A stretch of 64,000 nt of DNA from Escallonia rubra (lineage: Eukaryota; Streptophyta; Magnoliopsida; Escalloniales; Escalloniaceae), in the NCBI GenBank assembly GCA_033065855.1, contig JAVXUO010002717.1, forward strand, positions 124,001-188,000, in the 5' to 3' direction. The notes under the pieces are model-generated. The model was given only the letters and a program-made list of their open reading frames with translations, made no database searches and was not told where the DNA came from. The position numbers and the translations under genes are program-made. Below are positions 17,901 through 31,121 of the stretch, piece after piece (position 1 is the first letter of the stretch; every line of letters starts with the position of its first letter).

Positions 17901-20900
17901 ATGGGTACTGTAAATCACGACAAATTAAAGATTTATATGATATAAATTGATAACAACAAAATGCGCATACGAGATCTCATTTCAATACTTACAAATACGG
18001 CAGATATTGCCAGGTTGATTTGCATATCTTTAACATCAGACTTGGTGAACCTGAGAGCATAAGCAGAAGCCAAATATTAAAGGAAGAATGAAGAAGGTTA
18101 TGTAAATTTGAAATGTCAAGGTAAAATGAAGAAGAAACATATCAATTGTCGTAGAGTATAGAAGGTTAGAGTAAATTGGTAATTAAGGACTTGTATAATT
18201 TAGATTCTAGCTTAGAGTATACTACGGATGAACACCATCAATGTCCATGCAAAAAACAAAAACAAAAAAACAAAAGCCAGCCTAAAGATGTGAAAACTTT
18301 CAGAAAATGGTTGGACTTCAAGATGGATTCATCTGCAACATTAGTTGATGGATATTTACGTTATCTTATTTTTTAGGAGCTGATGGTGAAGTTTAAACAT
18401 ATTATAGAGAAAATAATACAACAAAGGGCCTTGCTCAGAAACTTGCAGAAAAAAATAATCAGGTCTCCATCCCTCCTTCCATCGGCTCTAGACCCGGTCC
18501 TAGGTAGCACGGACACAGACACCTTGCCGACACCGACTGGGACACCAGACACCGCATTTTCCAAATTTTCAGATTTCGAACACCGCAGGACACCGCTGTT
18601 TTATAATATTATTTTTACATATATATGACAAGATATGAAAAAAAAATGTCATATGCTTCACCATTTAATGCAATTTAGCTCTAAACTAGAACCAGTATAG
18701 TCTAGGTAGCACAGACACGGTGTCGCACCGACACCGACGGGGACACCGGACACCGCAATTTCCAAAAAATCAGATTTTGGACACCGCAGGACATCGCTAT
18801 TTTTTTAATATATTTTTGTTATATATATATATATATATATATAATAAATATCAAATATATTCCACAATCTAAAATAACAAACAATAATGAAAAACTACCA
18901 AAACAAGGAATTCAAATACAAGTCATGCTTAAACGTTAAGTAATAATAAATATACAAGCAATATTTATTTAGTCAATGTACTGGAAGTGCACGACAAAGG
19001 GCGAAAAGGAAAGAAACGAGAGGACAAAGGGAGAAAAGAAAAAAGAAAAGGAAAGAAACGAGAAGACAAAGGGAGAAAAGAAAAAAGAAAAGGAAAGAAA
19101 TGAGAGGGAGTGAGGGAAAGGAGACGAGATGAGGATACAAAGAGAAGGAGACATGTGGGTCAGCGACGGCGGCGGAGGACCTCCGGCGACGATGACGAGA
19201 CCTCTGGCGACGGCCACGGCGACAGCGGCAGCAGCTGGCTTCTCTTCCTCCGACGACTGTAGCCGTTAGATCTGTTGGCTTCGACTTCAGTATCTTCGTC
19301 GACTGAGCTCCGGCGACACCGGCGACAGCTCCAGCAACACCAGCGACAGCCTTGATGTGGTCTGCAGACAGCAGCAGTGAGGTGAGAGAGAAGAAGACAG
19401 CCATGAGGTGAAAGAGAAGAAGACGGTAAAAGTTCAAAAAATCTGAAATTGGCCCCAAACGGTCCGACACTGCTCCATGCCGTGTCCGACACTCGTCGAT
19501 GAAGTGTCCGACATGGTGTCGGAAATTAAAAAAAAATAATTCCGACACCGATTAGGCGTGTCCGACACGTGTCGGCCAGTGTCCGGAGGGTGTCGGGGTG
19601 TCCGTCCATTTAGGACACCATACCTCCACCTAGGAGAGGTGTCCGTGCTACCTAGGTTTGAGTAGACACTAGACTTTTCAAACGAAAAAGTATGTTACTC
19701 AAAGGGTTTGTTTGGATTAAATGGTTAAACTTTGAAGTTTAGTAGTAGTATGTAAAGTTCTGGGGCCACTATGGAAATATTTAAAAGATGATGGGCCAAA
19801 TTGTAATATCCAGATTTGTATTGATTTAGAAGATTGCAATTGCCGGCAGGATAACTCTCCAATCGGCAAAGAGGAGGAGCAGTAGTCGCTTTCAAAGATC
19901 CTGAACAAGGTTCAGATCGAATCCTGAACAAGGCTCAGAAGTCAGATCGAATTCGATCCAGATCTGGGACATAAAGCAGACAAATTTGATCAAAACATGT
20001 CATCTTTTCCAGATCGAAGATTGGGATCTGCTTCTTCTTGGCCAATTCGGCGAGTCCGGCAGTGTCCATACGTGTCCGAAATTAATTAATTAAATATCCG
20101 GACACTAGAAAGCCGTGTCCAACACGTGTCTGGCGGTGTCGAAGGCGTGTTGGTGTCCCGGTAGGTGTCAGACACCATACATTGCCCTCCTAGTGGTGTC
20201 GGTGTTTCTTACCTCTGGTCCAGAGTAGGCTTGTTCGTTGGTTCTTTTCTATTACACTACACTAGTCAAATATGGAAGGAGTCGAGGGTATTTGTTAATT
20301 CCGATTTCTTGCTACTGGCCATGGTAAACAAACGATGGGTTATAATTTCTAGTAAATGAGCCATTGGCTATTTATGTATGGGATTGGTACTAGGTCTTCG
20401 AAAACTAAAACTTATCGTCCATGCTTTCTAGTGGAAATGACATTGTTACCAGAATTATTTCGGACGCATGAGCTTGCTAAGGGAGAGTGGAGAACGGAAT
20501 CCTACCCGAACTCGCTTTTGGTACAGACTTGGGTTGGTCAAGTCTTAGCTTTATCTACAAAGGCAGATGCAAAGGGAGGCAGGTAATATCAAGGCCCCTT
20601 CTGGCTTCTTGATAGCTCTTGTAATACATGTTAAACACATCTCCATCAATGCTTCAATTTAAGTGGATCTAAAAGGGAACTCGCTCAATATTTACAACAT
20701 ATGTAAGAAGCCAATTGTAGTCTCAGTATTACCTATCATCATTATTCATTTTTGTGCCTTAAGAGAACATTTTACATTTTCATTGTGTTAGTTGTGCTTG
20801 AACTTCTCTTAATTAGGCTATCTCAGATCTTAAATTAGAAAAGTGCCATAATAATACAATTGCTAACAGTTAAGACAGTAACTTGCCACACCCTTCTTTC

Positions 20901-21162
20901 CATTAGGTTGAGAGATAGAAACCCCACCCCACCCCCACCCCACCCCAAAAAAAAACCCACCTTTTCTCAGTTCTTAAACAAGTACGTTTTCCATGCACTC
21001 GGCTCTGTTGTGGTATTGGTAAAACTTTTGAATCAGTATAAGTAGAACTAAGATGAAATCTCAGGGTTAAATAGTTAATCCCACGTTCAAACATATTACA
21101 TGGAATATATCCACATATCTACCTACACACACATATATTATAGTACACACCCAAACATATGC

Positions 21163-21205
<43 letters not shown>

Positions 21206-24200
21206 TATATGTATATGTATATCTATCACATATCGACATGAGATGATTACATAAGATGTGAACAGAAGAGCACTATCTTTTAATGATAATTATGAGAACT
21301 TTTAAGTTGTAGAAAGACACCTTGGCCCCCATGGTAGAATTGGCTGCTTATCAGCATACCTAATATCTTTTGAAACCTGTTATGGGAATTCAATGATTAT
21401 GTTCAGCATTGAAACAAATGTTAGATTAGTAATCTCGTTAAGCTCAAAAGTTTAATAGAATCTTAAGCATAAAATTGACAAGAGTAACGTTGAAATAGAA
21501 GCTCTATATCCTGTAGTATTTTGGTAGAAGTTTAAACCAAAACATGTGACAAAGTTCGACCCAAATATATAAAAAAAAAAAAAAATTATGCACACATGGA
21601 AGTTTTAATTATCATATCATCAACAGCAAGCCCTGCCTGCATTGCACTCCCGTCAAAAAGGTTATAGCCGGCCAAGACGACTATCTCATTATAAGGAACC
21701 TGGGTTCAGACTAGACAGATAATTGGCAATGCAAGTTGCTTGTAAGCTCCAGTAAAATGTTCCGCCTAAAAGGATGACATATATACAAGATATTACCATT
21801 GAGAATGACTGTAGTGATTGATGTTAAAAAACGAAAACCAAAAAGATACAATAGAAGGCTGCTCCATGTAATAAATATTTATGAAACCTAAGAAATATAA
21901 GGAGTGTTAAGCTCTATTTCATCCATCATGGACTGAAAATTCCATCCTTGAGAATCATTTGATATATTTCCGGGTAAAGTTACTGAGGACAGTTTGAAAT
22001 GTATAACAAACAGGTGCAAATGTTACAAGCGTTGGACTTGATCGTGGCTCCTCATAAGTATCTACCCTTCTTAACCTATGTAAATGATTTCCTATAGTTT
22101 ACCTCATATTGTCCACTACGCAGATCCTATTCCAGTGCTGTAGGCAGGACAGAGAAGGCACCCCATCTCCCTCTTTGCAATACTTTGCTAAACAATCTGA
22201 ATCAGTAAACTCCCTCCAAATGTGAAGTACTATGCATTCCTACGGTTGCATTAGGAGCACCTTGATGCTTTTTAGAAAATAAAGCTACCAGTTTATAGCA
22301 CCATGTGGACCTATAGACGTATATATGGGGCTCAGCAAGTTAACGCTACCTAAAGACTGATTTAGTAAACATGAACAGTCCCATTGAGTGAGATGCCACG
22401 GACTTGTGGAAGCAAATGAATTCACTATGGAAGTATATCTGGCCTTCAGTCAGGGTGCAAAGCCTAACAATGAAGAGCCAGATGGACCTCAAGGCATTAT
22501 CTTGATCTACATGTGGCCTATAACATGTCTGTGAGGAATGACGTCAGACATGCTCAGTCAACAGTTCTTTGCTCATAGAGCTCACAATAAACTGAACCAA
22601 GCTAATCCAAGGGGTGATGTGGTCTGGTGGCTGGAAGGCTCGCCGAGAAAGACAGCTCAGCCCATCACATTACTAGGCACCAAGCTCTTACCTCGGCCTG
22701 CTCCGCCGGGCGCCGGCCCAATTGAGTTGTTATATATGCTCTTCTCACCTGTTCAAGTTTGCCCTTGTCGATCATGAGGAGTCTTCCATCATTCAAGGTA
22801 GATTATCTCCAGATTATCATCACGCTTCTTTTCCCATTCTGACCTAAGGTTTTTCTGGGGAGTTCTTCATTTGCTAAACCTGGATAGCAGTTACCTCCCT
22901 TTCACCCCGGTCAACTGTGCTGCTCTTGCTCTCACCCGCCAACCGCTTATTCTCCCAGTAAGAGTTATGCCAGGTGCTTATCTTGCTGTACCTCAACTAA
23001 GGGTTTTTACTGATTAGCTTACTAGGAAATACCAACTAATCTCTGCATACATGACTGTTTGCTTGACCCTTTTTTTAATGCTCAAGGATTGTCACCAACA
23101 CTTACATGGACGCTTTACCACGTGTGCTCTTCAAACGTATCATTTTTACAAAATCCTTCATCGCAGACATATTGCTAGAACTTCTTCGTCTTCTGCCATA
23201 ATCTTGATTTATGAGTTGTACCGCGCAAACAGATTTAACACCACAAAAGTAAGACACTCAAAATAAAGTACTAGTTATTCGATGGACATCGTAATTCTTC
23301 TACTTCATATCTAGATAGGTACTGCTGATTAAGTCTTTATTTACACGATAGAATTTAAAATCTAACTTGGAAGTTTGTTCACTTCTCTTAGATTTCCTTA
23401 ACATCATCTCATCATCTTAACCTACAGGCTTAGTATTTCCATCGTGCTGTTATATGTGTCATGTAATTTCCGCATCTATCCCTCTCCATGCTTCATGATA
23501 AGATTCTGATGGCAGTCACATTCTTTGGGTAGAAGTTCATATGTCATGCTGGTCAACAATTACTCTCTCTATCATAGTGCTGTGCGCAGAAGATTGCTAC
23601 ATAAGCGCAATGCAGCATATGTGGTAAGATTATGGCATTGGTCTGATGCTATCAAACTGTTTAACTTTCTCATGTTACTTATTTGTGGAAGAAGTTTTAC
23701 ATCAAAATGGCGATTTCTAAGTTGTTTTTGAACTCTTGATGCCAAGATATTATTTCCAGGAAAAGTTTATAGACATTCTTATTCCTCTTCTTTTCTCTTT
23801 GAAGCTCATTATGAAAAACTTCTCAATGTGCTTAGGCTGGGAATCGTTATGGCTTTTATTAACATTTAAATTTAAATATGGATAGTATTAGAACTCCCTG
23901 GTGGATGATTTCCAGGCTCTTATATCAATTATTGTTATTCTTTGCAATGTCATGATACCAATCATTTTATTTGTGGAAGATAGAAGGAAAGCCTCTTTCA
24001 ACTTTTGATGCGATTTGCAAGCCATAATTTTCTTTTCACTACTGCACCAGTTTGATTATTCAACTCAAATGCATAACTACAACAAGACATTTATCTCTTT
24101 CATAAATGCAATTGCAATATACGCTGAAACTCCTGGAACCATCTAATAATTCTCTCTGCTTATTCTTTCTGGATTCAATTTTAGTTATCTATCAAAACTT

Positions 24201-27200
24201 TTGGGTCCATTAAAATGAAAAGCAGTACTTGACAATTTTGGTTGAAGTTACTTTACGAAGAGAAGTAAAATGCTGTTGAAGACCATTCAGTTCGATGATG
24301 GGATTATCCAACTCATATTTGAAAGAAATGCATCTCCTCCTAAACCATCAATCAACAGAACATTATGTAGCTCGATTTGTGGATAATTTTTTGGCCAATC
24401 ATGTTACACATGTAACCGTGTATATTTCAGTTCCTTTGTACTTAATTATGCGATGAATTCTCTATGCTGATATCACTTTTTTAATCTCAACTGACTCACC
24501 TAAGTCTTCTATGTGATATTCGCGCTATACCCTTTTGCCAATACCCAGAAAGATTAGTAAAAAAAAAAAACTTAACAAGTCATATAACCATTCAAATCAT
24601 CGACATTCTTTCATCTTCTCCACTCATGGTATCAGCTGTACCTTCTTCTCAATGTACTCATCCTATGTAGTTCATCTTATCTAAAGCAAATATAACTGGG
24701 GCTTAAAGCTGAGTCCTACTGTGGACGGAAACTCACAAATCGTACCACCAGTTGCTCATACTTGTTACTTTACTGTCGCCCTTATCCAAAACTGCAGCAG
24801 CACAAAGTTGGAAATGATTACCTAAAGATGGTTTTATTCAAGTAAGATATATCTGATGGTATAAAAGTTACAGAAGTAAGTCCTTTGAGAGGGGATGAGT
24901 TCCTGGTCTAATACCAACCTCTTTAGTCATCAGAAACTTCCATATACTCTCCCGAAAAATAATGGCCAAGCTGAAAATTGGATACTGTTGGCACGTGGAA
25001 ATTGGATGAACCGATAGGATATTGACCAGGACGATTGGCCACGTAGGCAGAGGCACCACACTGGATGGTCAAATGGTCAATATTGTCAAGCATTTAATTC
25101 ATCTCCGCTTGAAGCACCACGTGCTCGCCTAAAGGAATGTCAACATGGCAAGAGCTGAGAACAGCCTTGATCATGCGGTCCTTGCTAGCCCACGTGGATA
25201 CTTAGCCCAACCGTTAACCAAAAGAATGGTAAATCGCCTAAAAATAAAGTGCATAGGGACTTAAGAGCCCATGACTTCCCGAGGAAGTTAACCAGCGCGG
25301 TGTATCTCGCAATAAGGGAGCACTCTCTAGGAAGCACCCACCGGCCCGTCAGGTCCTCGGGTGACTAATGGCTGACATGAGGCAGAAACGGTATTCTCTC
25401 AAAGACTAATCCATGCTCTAACAAAGTCTGGTTTGGACTATGAACAATAACCAGGGGGATTACACCGTCTCAGGCATAGCAGGGAGGTCCTTGAGCACCT
25501 CGACAATCACTAAAGGGAAAAAGTTTTTAGGCAAGAGGCATGAAGGATGAATCTAGGGGCCAACAAGGACAAGATGCCTTTCTTGCTCTAATCATCTTGA
25601 GAGGGCAGCCTGGCGCGAAACCCAAGAAGAAGGCACCTAGCATGGTGAAATGTGTCCGTACATGTGGGTGGGTTTCAAGGTCTGTTTAGGAACAAACACG
25701 TGTCCTGTCAGCAAAAGTCAATCCAAAAGTCTAGCTTATAGCCGTCGCTCGTCATTATGACCAGGGGACCTGTTTCCTAGGAGAATAAGACAATAAGTAT
25801 ACATTGTTTGTCCGACGAGAAAAAACAGAGGAAGAAGAAGGGAGAAAAAAGAAACACATAAAAAGGAAAGAGAAGGAACCCTAGCTTATCATACGAGCTT
25901 TCTCTAGGGGATTTATTTGCCCACACCACCCCCGATTTTGTCCTAGATTCCGTCCCCCATTTTCCTCAAAACTCTGAGCCCAGAATATATGAAACATTGT
26001 TATAAAGAAGTTGCTAGTTTACAGGATGACTCACCAGTGGAACGTGAACGGACGGAAAGCGTTTTGTCTCACTGTAGTATACCTTTAAATTGGATGGTGC
26101 CTCTTCAACTGCCAACCCAAATGTGTATGATTTACGGAAATAAATACTAGCATTTGGCCTAGAAGCTCCTAACAGATATACACGTGGACAGAGCCGCCAC
26201 GTCTCCTATATACATCACCTGGGAGTCATCAGGAGGTTGTTGTTCAGTGGCCAAGAGTGACTTATTTCACATTTGTTGCCAATTGGCTTTTTAGGTCATG
26301 TTAAGTGATTTCCAATTGTCGTGGCCGCCTTGGCAGCTGGGCACATGCTTAAAATGTTATAAGAGATTCTGTTTATAGAGATATGAATGAAGAGTAACGA
26401 ACACGTCACTTCTGTTGGCTTGCTTGTCAAGTGAGTAGTGAACAGACCTTACATGATATAGGCCTATAAATACACCTTTTACATCAGCATTTGAGGGACA
26501 TTTAAGAAGGTATTCATAATAAAATCTGTACCTGTCTCCCCTATGTCATCCTCCTCCAAATCCACCTCCTTAACCTCTCCTATTATTAATGTACCTGGAC
26601 CTATTTACGACAAAACCCCTATTCAAGAAATCCCATCAAAATTACATGCATATTATAAGTGTTTTTTTTCTCTTGGTGAACAGTTACTAATATAATTAAC
26701 AACTAGTATATCAGGTACTTCAGGTTATACAAAAACACACTTAGAAACACTGATAATTACACAGCAAACAATACCTTAAATGAACCAAATGTCACTCCTT
26801 TTTTTCGATTTGTTAGTTGAGCCATCATGACCTTGTCATATGCCTTCTCCAACTGATAAAGACAGATTTACATTATATAGAGCACCAAGGTTAGCAATTC
26901 CACGTGTAATTTTGAAAAAGATGTATATATCTTCTCCAAGTTGCCGACTGAAGGAAAGAAGTGGTAGAAAAAGAGGAACTCTTAACCTACTCGGGCAGCA
27001 GTCACTTCATCCCCTCTCCTCTCAGCATCCTTGCGCTTTCTTGTATATGCTGCCTTGATCATGTCAAATCCCTCAATAGGATTCACACCAAGAACCTGGG
27101 TAGGAACCAACTATTATTAAGCCACAAGGAATACCAAGTACCAAGTACCAAGTAATACATTTCTGAAACTGCAATTTCTAGGGAACAAATGGATAGGGGT

Positions 27201-30200
27201 TCTACTACCTCGTATGGATTTAAGTCATTGTCTGAACTAGAACTTTCTGCTGCTGAAGCAGCACAAACTATCTTTTGAACCCGTGCAGATCTTGTAGAAA
27301 GTCTGACAAACTCAAGATATTGATATGGTTATAAAGTGTTAATAAGTGAAACAGAACCATAAACTGAATAATGTTGTAAGGGCACACCACTTCGGCCCAC
27401 TAAACCTGAAAATTTAGACGCGCTGACATCGGTTACCATGAAAGAAATGGATGGATAAGAAGCAAATGATTATCGTGTTCAACATATGAAAATTTTGATG
27501 CTCCTTATTGGGATTTATGATTCAAAAGTCTGCTAATTAATCTATGTTTACTAGAGTCGCCAAAGCCACCCATGACAAGCATCATCGGGCAACAAACCTA
27601 AGCAGTCAACAAATTAGGTAACAAGTACCATCACTGCATAATGCATTAGATCCAGAGGAAATAAAATGGAAAAGAAATTGAAGTTGTGCTATAGGGTACA
27701 GTAGTTACCAAATACTCACGCACACAGACAAGTATACACGTAGGTACTAATCTCTTTCAAAATACAATTTTCTTCCCACGTTGTAGATAAGTTTCTCCCG
27801 CTCTTCACCAAGCTATCCCACATAAATAAGCCAGTGATTAAAGCCTCAAAATCTTTTTTCTCAGTCACCAGAAAAATCAACTAAAAGTCATTGGGTGGAA
27901 CTAATGGGGTGCGAGAGGCATCGATTTGTAATTGGGAGGCAAGCTTGATGCTTCTAGTTGGGTGCATGCCTTGAGAACGGGGGAAGGGAGGAGAGAAAAC
28001 AGTGATGGCCTGTTGGAGTGGCGGTTGTGTTTCTTAGCTTCACAAGTGTGGATGGTTTGGTGCTCATGGTTGGGAAATCATCTTGGCAGTAAAGAAACGG
28101 AAATGAAATATGACATGTCTAGGTCTGGGAAGGCATTGTTTGGCAGTCGGCTTGGTAGAATGGGTTGTTGGTCAAGGGCAAAGTCGTCCCCTTTCAATTA
28201 CTGTTAGTTTTGTGAGAATGAGTGACCTCGGTGCACTTACTCAACACAAGTTGAAGTTTAGGTAGTGTAAGGGGTGTTCATGAATTTTGACCTATATAGT
28301 ATATTACGCGTCTAAAGTGAATGCAGTAAAATAAAAATGTGAGGCTCCATTTCTCAAAGAAAATCCGGAAAAGGTAATATGGATATTAATTACAAACTCT
28401 ATGCCTTACATGAAAAAGGAAGATATTATGACAAGAATCGGATCAACAAGCTTGAGGATGTCATTTTCTACCATATTATGCCTTAGTCTTTTCCTGTTTA
28501 GTTATGCTTTTTTTTAAGGCTTGAATTCATGTTGTCTCTTCTCTCTCTTTTAAGACAACTATTAAGGCCAGCTTCCCCATAAGATCCATTTAAGTTGGAC
28601 CTCAGTGTTCAATTTAAACATTGGATGATGAAAAGGTTTTTTCATTTCCTCCAAATCTTCCAATATACATAACACGTGTAGAAAGGATATGCAAACGAGT
28701 GTATATAAGGATATGCGCACACGTGAGTTTGCAAGGCTGTTGCATAGCAGTGATATTTCCACAACCTATTTCATTGCCTCCAAGGAAAGTGCAACTATAA
28801 AAAAAGTTGCAACACAATTACATGGCAGTCACACTAATATCTTTTTCCTACACAATTACATGCATCCTAAACCAGGTCATATCTTAGTAGCAGGAAACTC
28901 CTCATATATTAGTAACAGGTCATAATAATAACCTTAGTAGCAGGAAACTCTCTTTCGGAAACTCGCTTTTGCGATCCCAAGTTAGGAACTCCAAGGGATC
29001 CCGTCCCAAGCTAAGATGGGAACTCGATCCCGTCAGCTGGACAGAGAATCATGGAACAAGTGATAGAGTACCTGAAAATCAAGCATTTTTCAACTGAATT
29101 CCTTGTTTTCCCTCTTACTTAAAACCAGAAAGCTTCCTTGTCCTTTGCTGACTACCCTCATCAAGAGAACAGAGCTTGCCGATTAGTGCTCTCTCTCTCC
29201 TCAATTCATTTTTGGCCCTATGTCTAATACAAATAGATAGGAGATCTGCCGCCTAGAAATGTCTCGTGAAGTGAGCAGTTGCAGCAGAAAGGGTAGCCAC
29301 TTGATGTATTGAGTACAAAGTAACAATTTTCAAGGAAAAAAGTGTATACACCATAATTAAGTGTGAGATATATTAAACGACAATAATACTCTTTAAGCAT
29401 TTTTTTATTTAAGCCGCTCGCAACCTTAGATTCTTCCAGGTGCTTACGTTCCCCGCCCCCGTTTCGTGAAACTAAGGGTCATATACGGCATCAGAATGTT
29501 TATATGCGTGTATTTGTTAAGTCTGCTTATTAACCAAGCTAAAGCGTCCCTTGGAATTTAAAGAAGAGACATGGAAATTTGAGGTTTTGTACCTATGTGC
29601 TCCACTGGCTCATCTACAATACATACCAAAAAAAGTACTATATGCTGATTCCTGTGCAATGTTGACCATTTACCGAAACAGGGGGAAAATAATAAAGGCC
29701 AAGATTGCTTCACCATTGCTATGTGAGTTTGCAGAGGCAATTAGTCGTCCTTCTCAAAGCTTTGCGTCCAACAGGTTGTCATCATACCTGTTGTACGATT
29801 TGCCTGTATACTAATTCTAGATTTTGAACATGTAATTCGGCATTACTCATTGTTCTTGCCAATTTTGACTTGTCAAACAACTGTAATTTGACTTCAATTT
29901 TAATGTTTATATGTTCAAAATGCATCCTAGAAATTCGCATATAGTCAAATAGTACAAACTAAAATGGAATGAAGGGAGTAAAATTAACATGTTGACCAAA
30001 TACAAAATTCTTCCGAAAGATGTTTTTTTTTACCTAAATCCCGAATCAATCTTTTATTTCACTAGAACAAACTGCGATTATACAAAATAGGAGAAATAGC
30101 TGGGGGGGGGGGGGGTTAATCCACTTAGAGGTAAGGTCTTGTAAAGCACGTTTCACTGCTATCATGTTCACTTGGAGTTAAGAACCTAACTTAGTTTCCA

Positions 30201-31121
30201 CTTCAACTGCTGGATGACTTGGTATCCGAAATTTAGAGTTCTTATAATGAAAGCAACCTCTAAAAAAACCAACTAAAGAAACGTCTTGCCAGGATGCTAA
30301 GCATATAACAAGGTATCAAAAGCCAGAAGTTGACATGAAATTCTAACGTTCGAATACTTCGGAGTAGTACAAAAGGGCAAAAAATAAAAAGAGATACCAC
30401 CTGACACAGGCAGATAATCATCTGAATTTTGAGAATGATATGTTCAAGATAAAAAGCGTTATGGCATTAAGAAACAGTCAATACTGCTACAGTGCTAAAG
30501 TTTTTGGCTCAACCATCTCTAAGTTGCTGTTCGTGATAGAGTGCTCTAGGAGACTTTACAATCGTACGAATTCTGCTCTGTCGATATACATTCAAAATCT
30601 TCATTACTCCATGAACTAAGTTCATAAATAGTGTTAAAAGACATTTTTATCGAAGTGATTCGTTCTTACCTATCAATTCTAGTTTACAATTAGACACGGT
30701 AAAAATTACCACACTCAGTGCAACCTTATACAGCCCTTTGTTTGGCTGCCAACAGACTAAGGCATGTCGTTTACGCTTCTACACCGTAACACTACAATCC
30801 ATAATGCTAATAGGCAAAAGCAGCAAATATTCTCATCGCTCCAGCTTTTAAAGCGTTTACATACATAAACAACACGATGTTTCTATATAATTACTGCTTG
30901 TTTTGGCCGTTCGAATTTGCAATCTGAATAATGGTTAAGAGCTTGCAGTAAAATCATTTGTATCATCACCATTTCCTACAGATGAATGAAGAAAAGCTGT
31001 CGTTTGTTTTTTAAAATAATTACCTGATGGAGGAAGGGGGAAAGTTTGCTGCGAGAGAGGAATTCTTCCGACAAAATCGGTAGTTGGGGCACTGGAAAGT
31101 GTTGGATATCGCCAAGGCCAT
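11981..31121 (-). CDS. CJD1: CHLOROPLAST J-LIKE DOMAIN 1 (CJD1), complete, ten exons
   Basis: Chloroplast membrane protein linked in Arabidopsis (At1g08640) to the fatty-acid composition of chloroplast lipids. Exons: 31024-31121, 27209-27302, 26991-27095, 26775-26852, 21321-21376, 17993-18050, 16653-16778, 16456-16551, 13516-13587, 11981-12043. All junctions are GT-AG and all phases fit, giving 281 codons (Arabidopsis about 294). Residues 1 to about 47 are Ser/Arg-rich and acid-poor, as in a transit peptide. Residues about 62-118 form the J-like domain (NPYEVLGVNP, then AAYTRKRKDAERRGDE and LEKAYDKVMMAQL); the HPD tripeptide of true J-domains is absent, as the family name implies. From residue about 163 to the end there are three or four hydrophobic segments (AWILF, FLTFVFVYRIFEKL, LALVFGCVAISSL, VTLYILASYYR). 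The start is the first ATG after an in-frame leader. No disabling change was found. The gene is unusually large because introns 1, 4, 5 and 8 together exceed 15 kb. Confidence 0.96.
12044..13515 (-). other. CJD1 intron 9
   Basis: GT-AG intron of 1,472 bp between the codons for NNQ and ELIV. AT-rich; I see no gene, structured RNA or clear transposon in it. Confidence 0.85.
13588..16455 (-). other. CJD1 intron 8
   Basis: GT-AG intron of 2,868 bp. Several short frames occur on both strands, but none has a recognisable domain, conserved start context or splice partner. No transposon ends were recognised. Confidence 0.85.
16779..17992 (-). other. CJD1 intron 6
   Basis: GT-AG intron of 1,214 bp with donor GTAAGT on the minus strand at 17992. 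It separates exon 6 (ending AISAVF) from exon 7 (starting TAWILFK). Nothing else was recognised. Confidence 0.85.
18495..20215. mobile_element. Nested pair of hAT-like non-autonomous elements
   Basis: The inner element runs from CTAGGTAGCAC at 18702 to GTGCTACCTAG at 19655, giving a clear terminal inverted repeat. Its subterminal regions are full of CACCGACAC/GTGTCGG repeats. An outer copy with the same start (CCTAGGTAGCACGGACAC at about 18497) is interrupted by it and seems to end near GGTGTCGGTG at about 20200. The GC-rich block 19140-19400 (GGCGACGG repeats) resembles the leader of a transposase gene but codes for nothing recognisable. The repeated subterminal motifs are typical of hAT. 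No clean 8-bp target duplication was found, so boundaries and class are provisional. Confidence 0.55.
21120..21230. repeat. Compound CA/TA microsatellite
   Basis: Alternating runs of CACACA, TATATA and ATATAC, the longest being an (AC)n run of about 11 units ending near 21199, within CJD1 intron 5. Confidence 0.85.
21377..26774 (-). other. CJD1 intron 4, with retroelement relics
   Basis: The largest CJD1 intron (5,398 bp). From about 22900 to 24850 the plus strand is T-rich, whereas the other introns are T-rich on the minus strand, which suggests inserted or inverted DNA. A solo-LTR-like block lies at about 24986-25982. Another promoter-like segment with CCTATAAATACACC at about 26463-26476 resembles an LTR TATA region. 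No host exon was found inside. Confidence 0.7.
24986..25982 (+). mobile_element. Possible solo LTR, about 1 kb
   Basis: Begins TGTTGGCACGTGG and may end near GAGCCCA, so has the TG...CA form of a retrotransposon LTR. It is more GC-rich than the surrounding intron and has an AAACCC/ACCCTAG-type leader after an A-rich TATA-like stretch (CACATAAAAAGG at about 25856). The flanking five bases (GATAC and GAATA) are similar but not identical. It could instead be an unrelated repeat fragment. Confidence 0.38.
27303..31023 (-). other. CJD1 intron 1
   Basis: GT-AG intron of 3,721 bp splitting the transit-peptide region. It holds a short Stowaway-like MITE (about 29841-29981) and a run of 14 G (30102-30115). 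No other exon or gene was found. Confidence 0.85.
29841..29981. mobile_element. Short Stowaway-like MITE
   Basis: The right end reads GGAATGAAGGGAGTAAAAT, inverse of the common TACTCCCTTCATTCC terminus. The left end, near ATTACTCATTGTTC, is a diverged match. Inner sequence shares TGACTTGTCAAACA and ATAGTCAAAT motifs with the two MITEs in the PGSIP intron. Confidence 0.45.

Larger units (their letters stand above)
18051..21320 (-). other. CJD1 intron 5
   Basis: GT-AG intron of 3,270 bp. It carries the nested hAT-like elements at 18495-20215, a C-rich run at about 20920-20950 (CCCCACCCCA units), and a compound TA/CA microsatellite at about 21120-21230. The exon 5 donor is GTGTCT, a weaker form of the consensus. 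Confidence 0.85.

Noticed and set aside
18969..19548. Overlapping minus-strand frames of 191 and 110 codons
   Set aside because: They cover the GA-rich and GGCGACGG-rich centre of the hAT-like element; the products are low complexity with no domain.
22538..22777. 79-codon plus-strand frame in CJD1 intron 4, somewhat GC-rich
   Set aside because: No domain or splice context; it may be part of a repeat relic, but nothing supports a gene.
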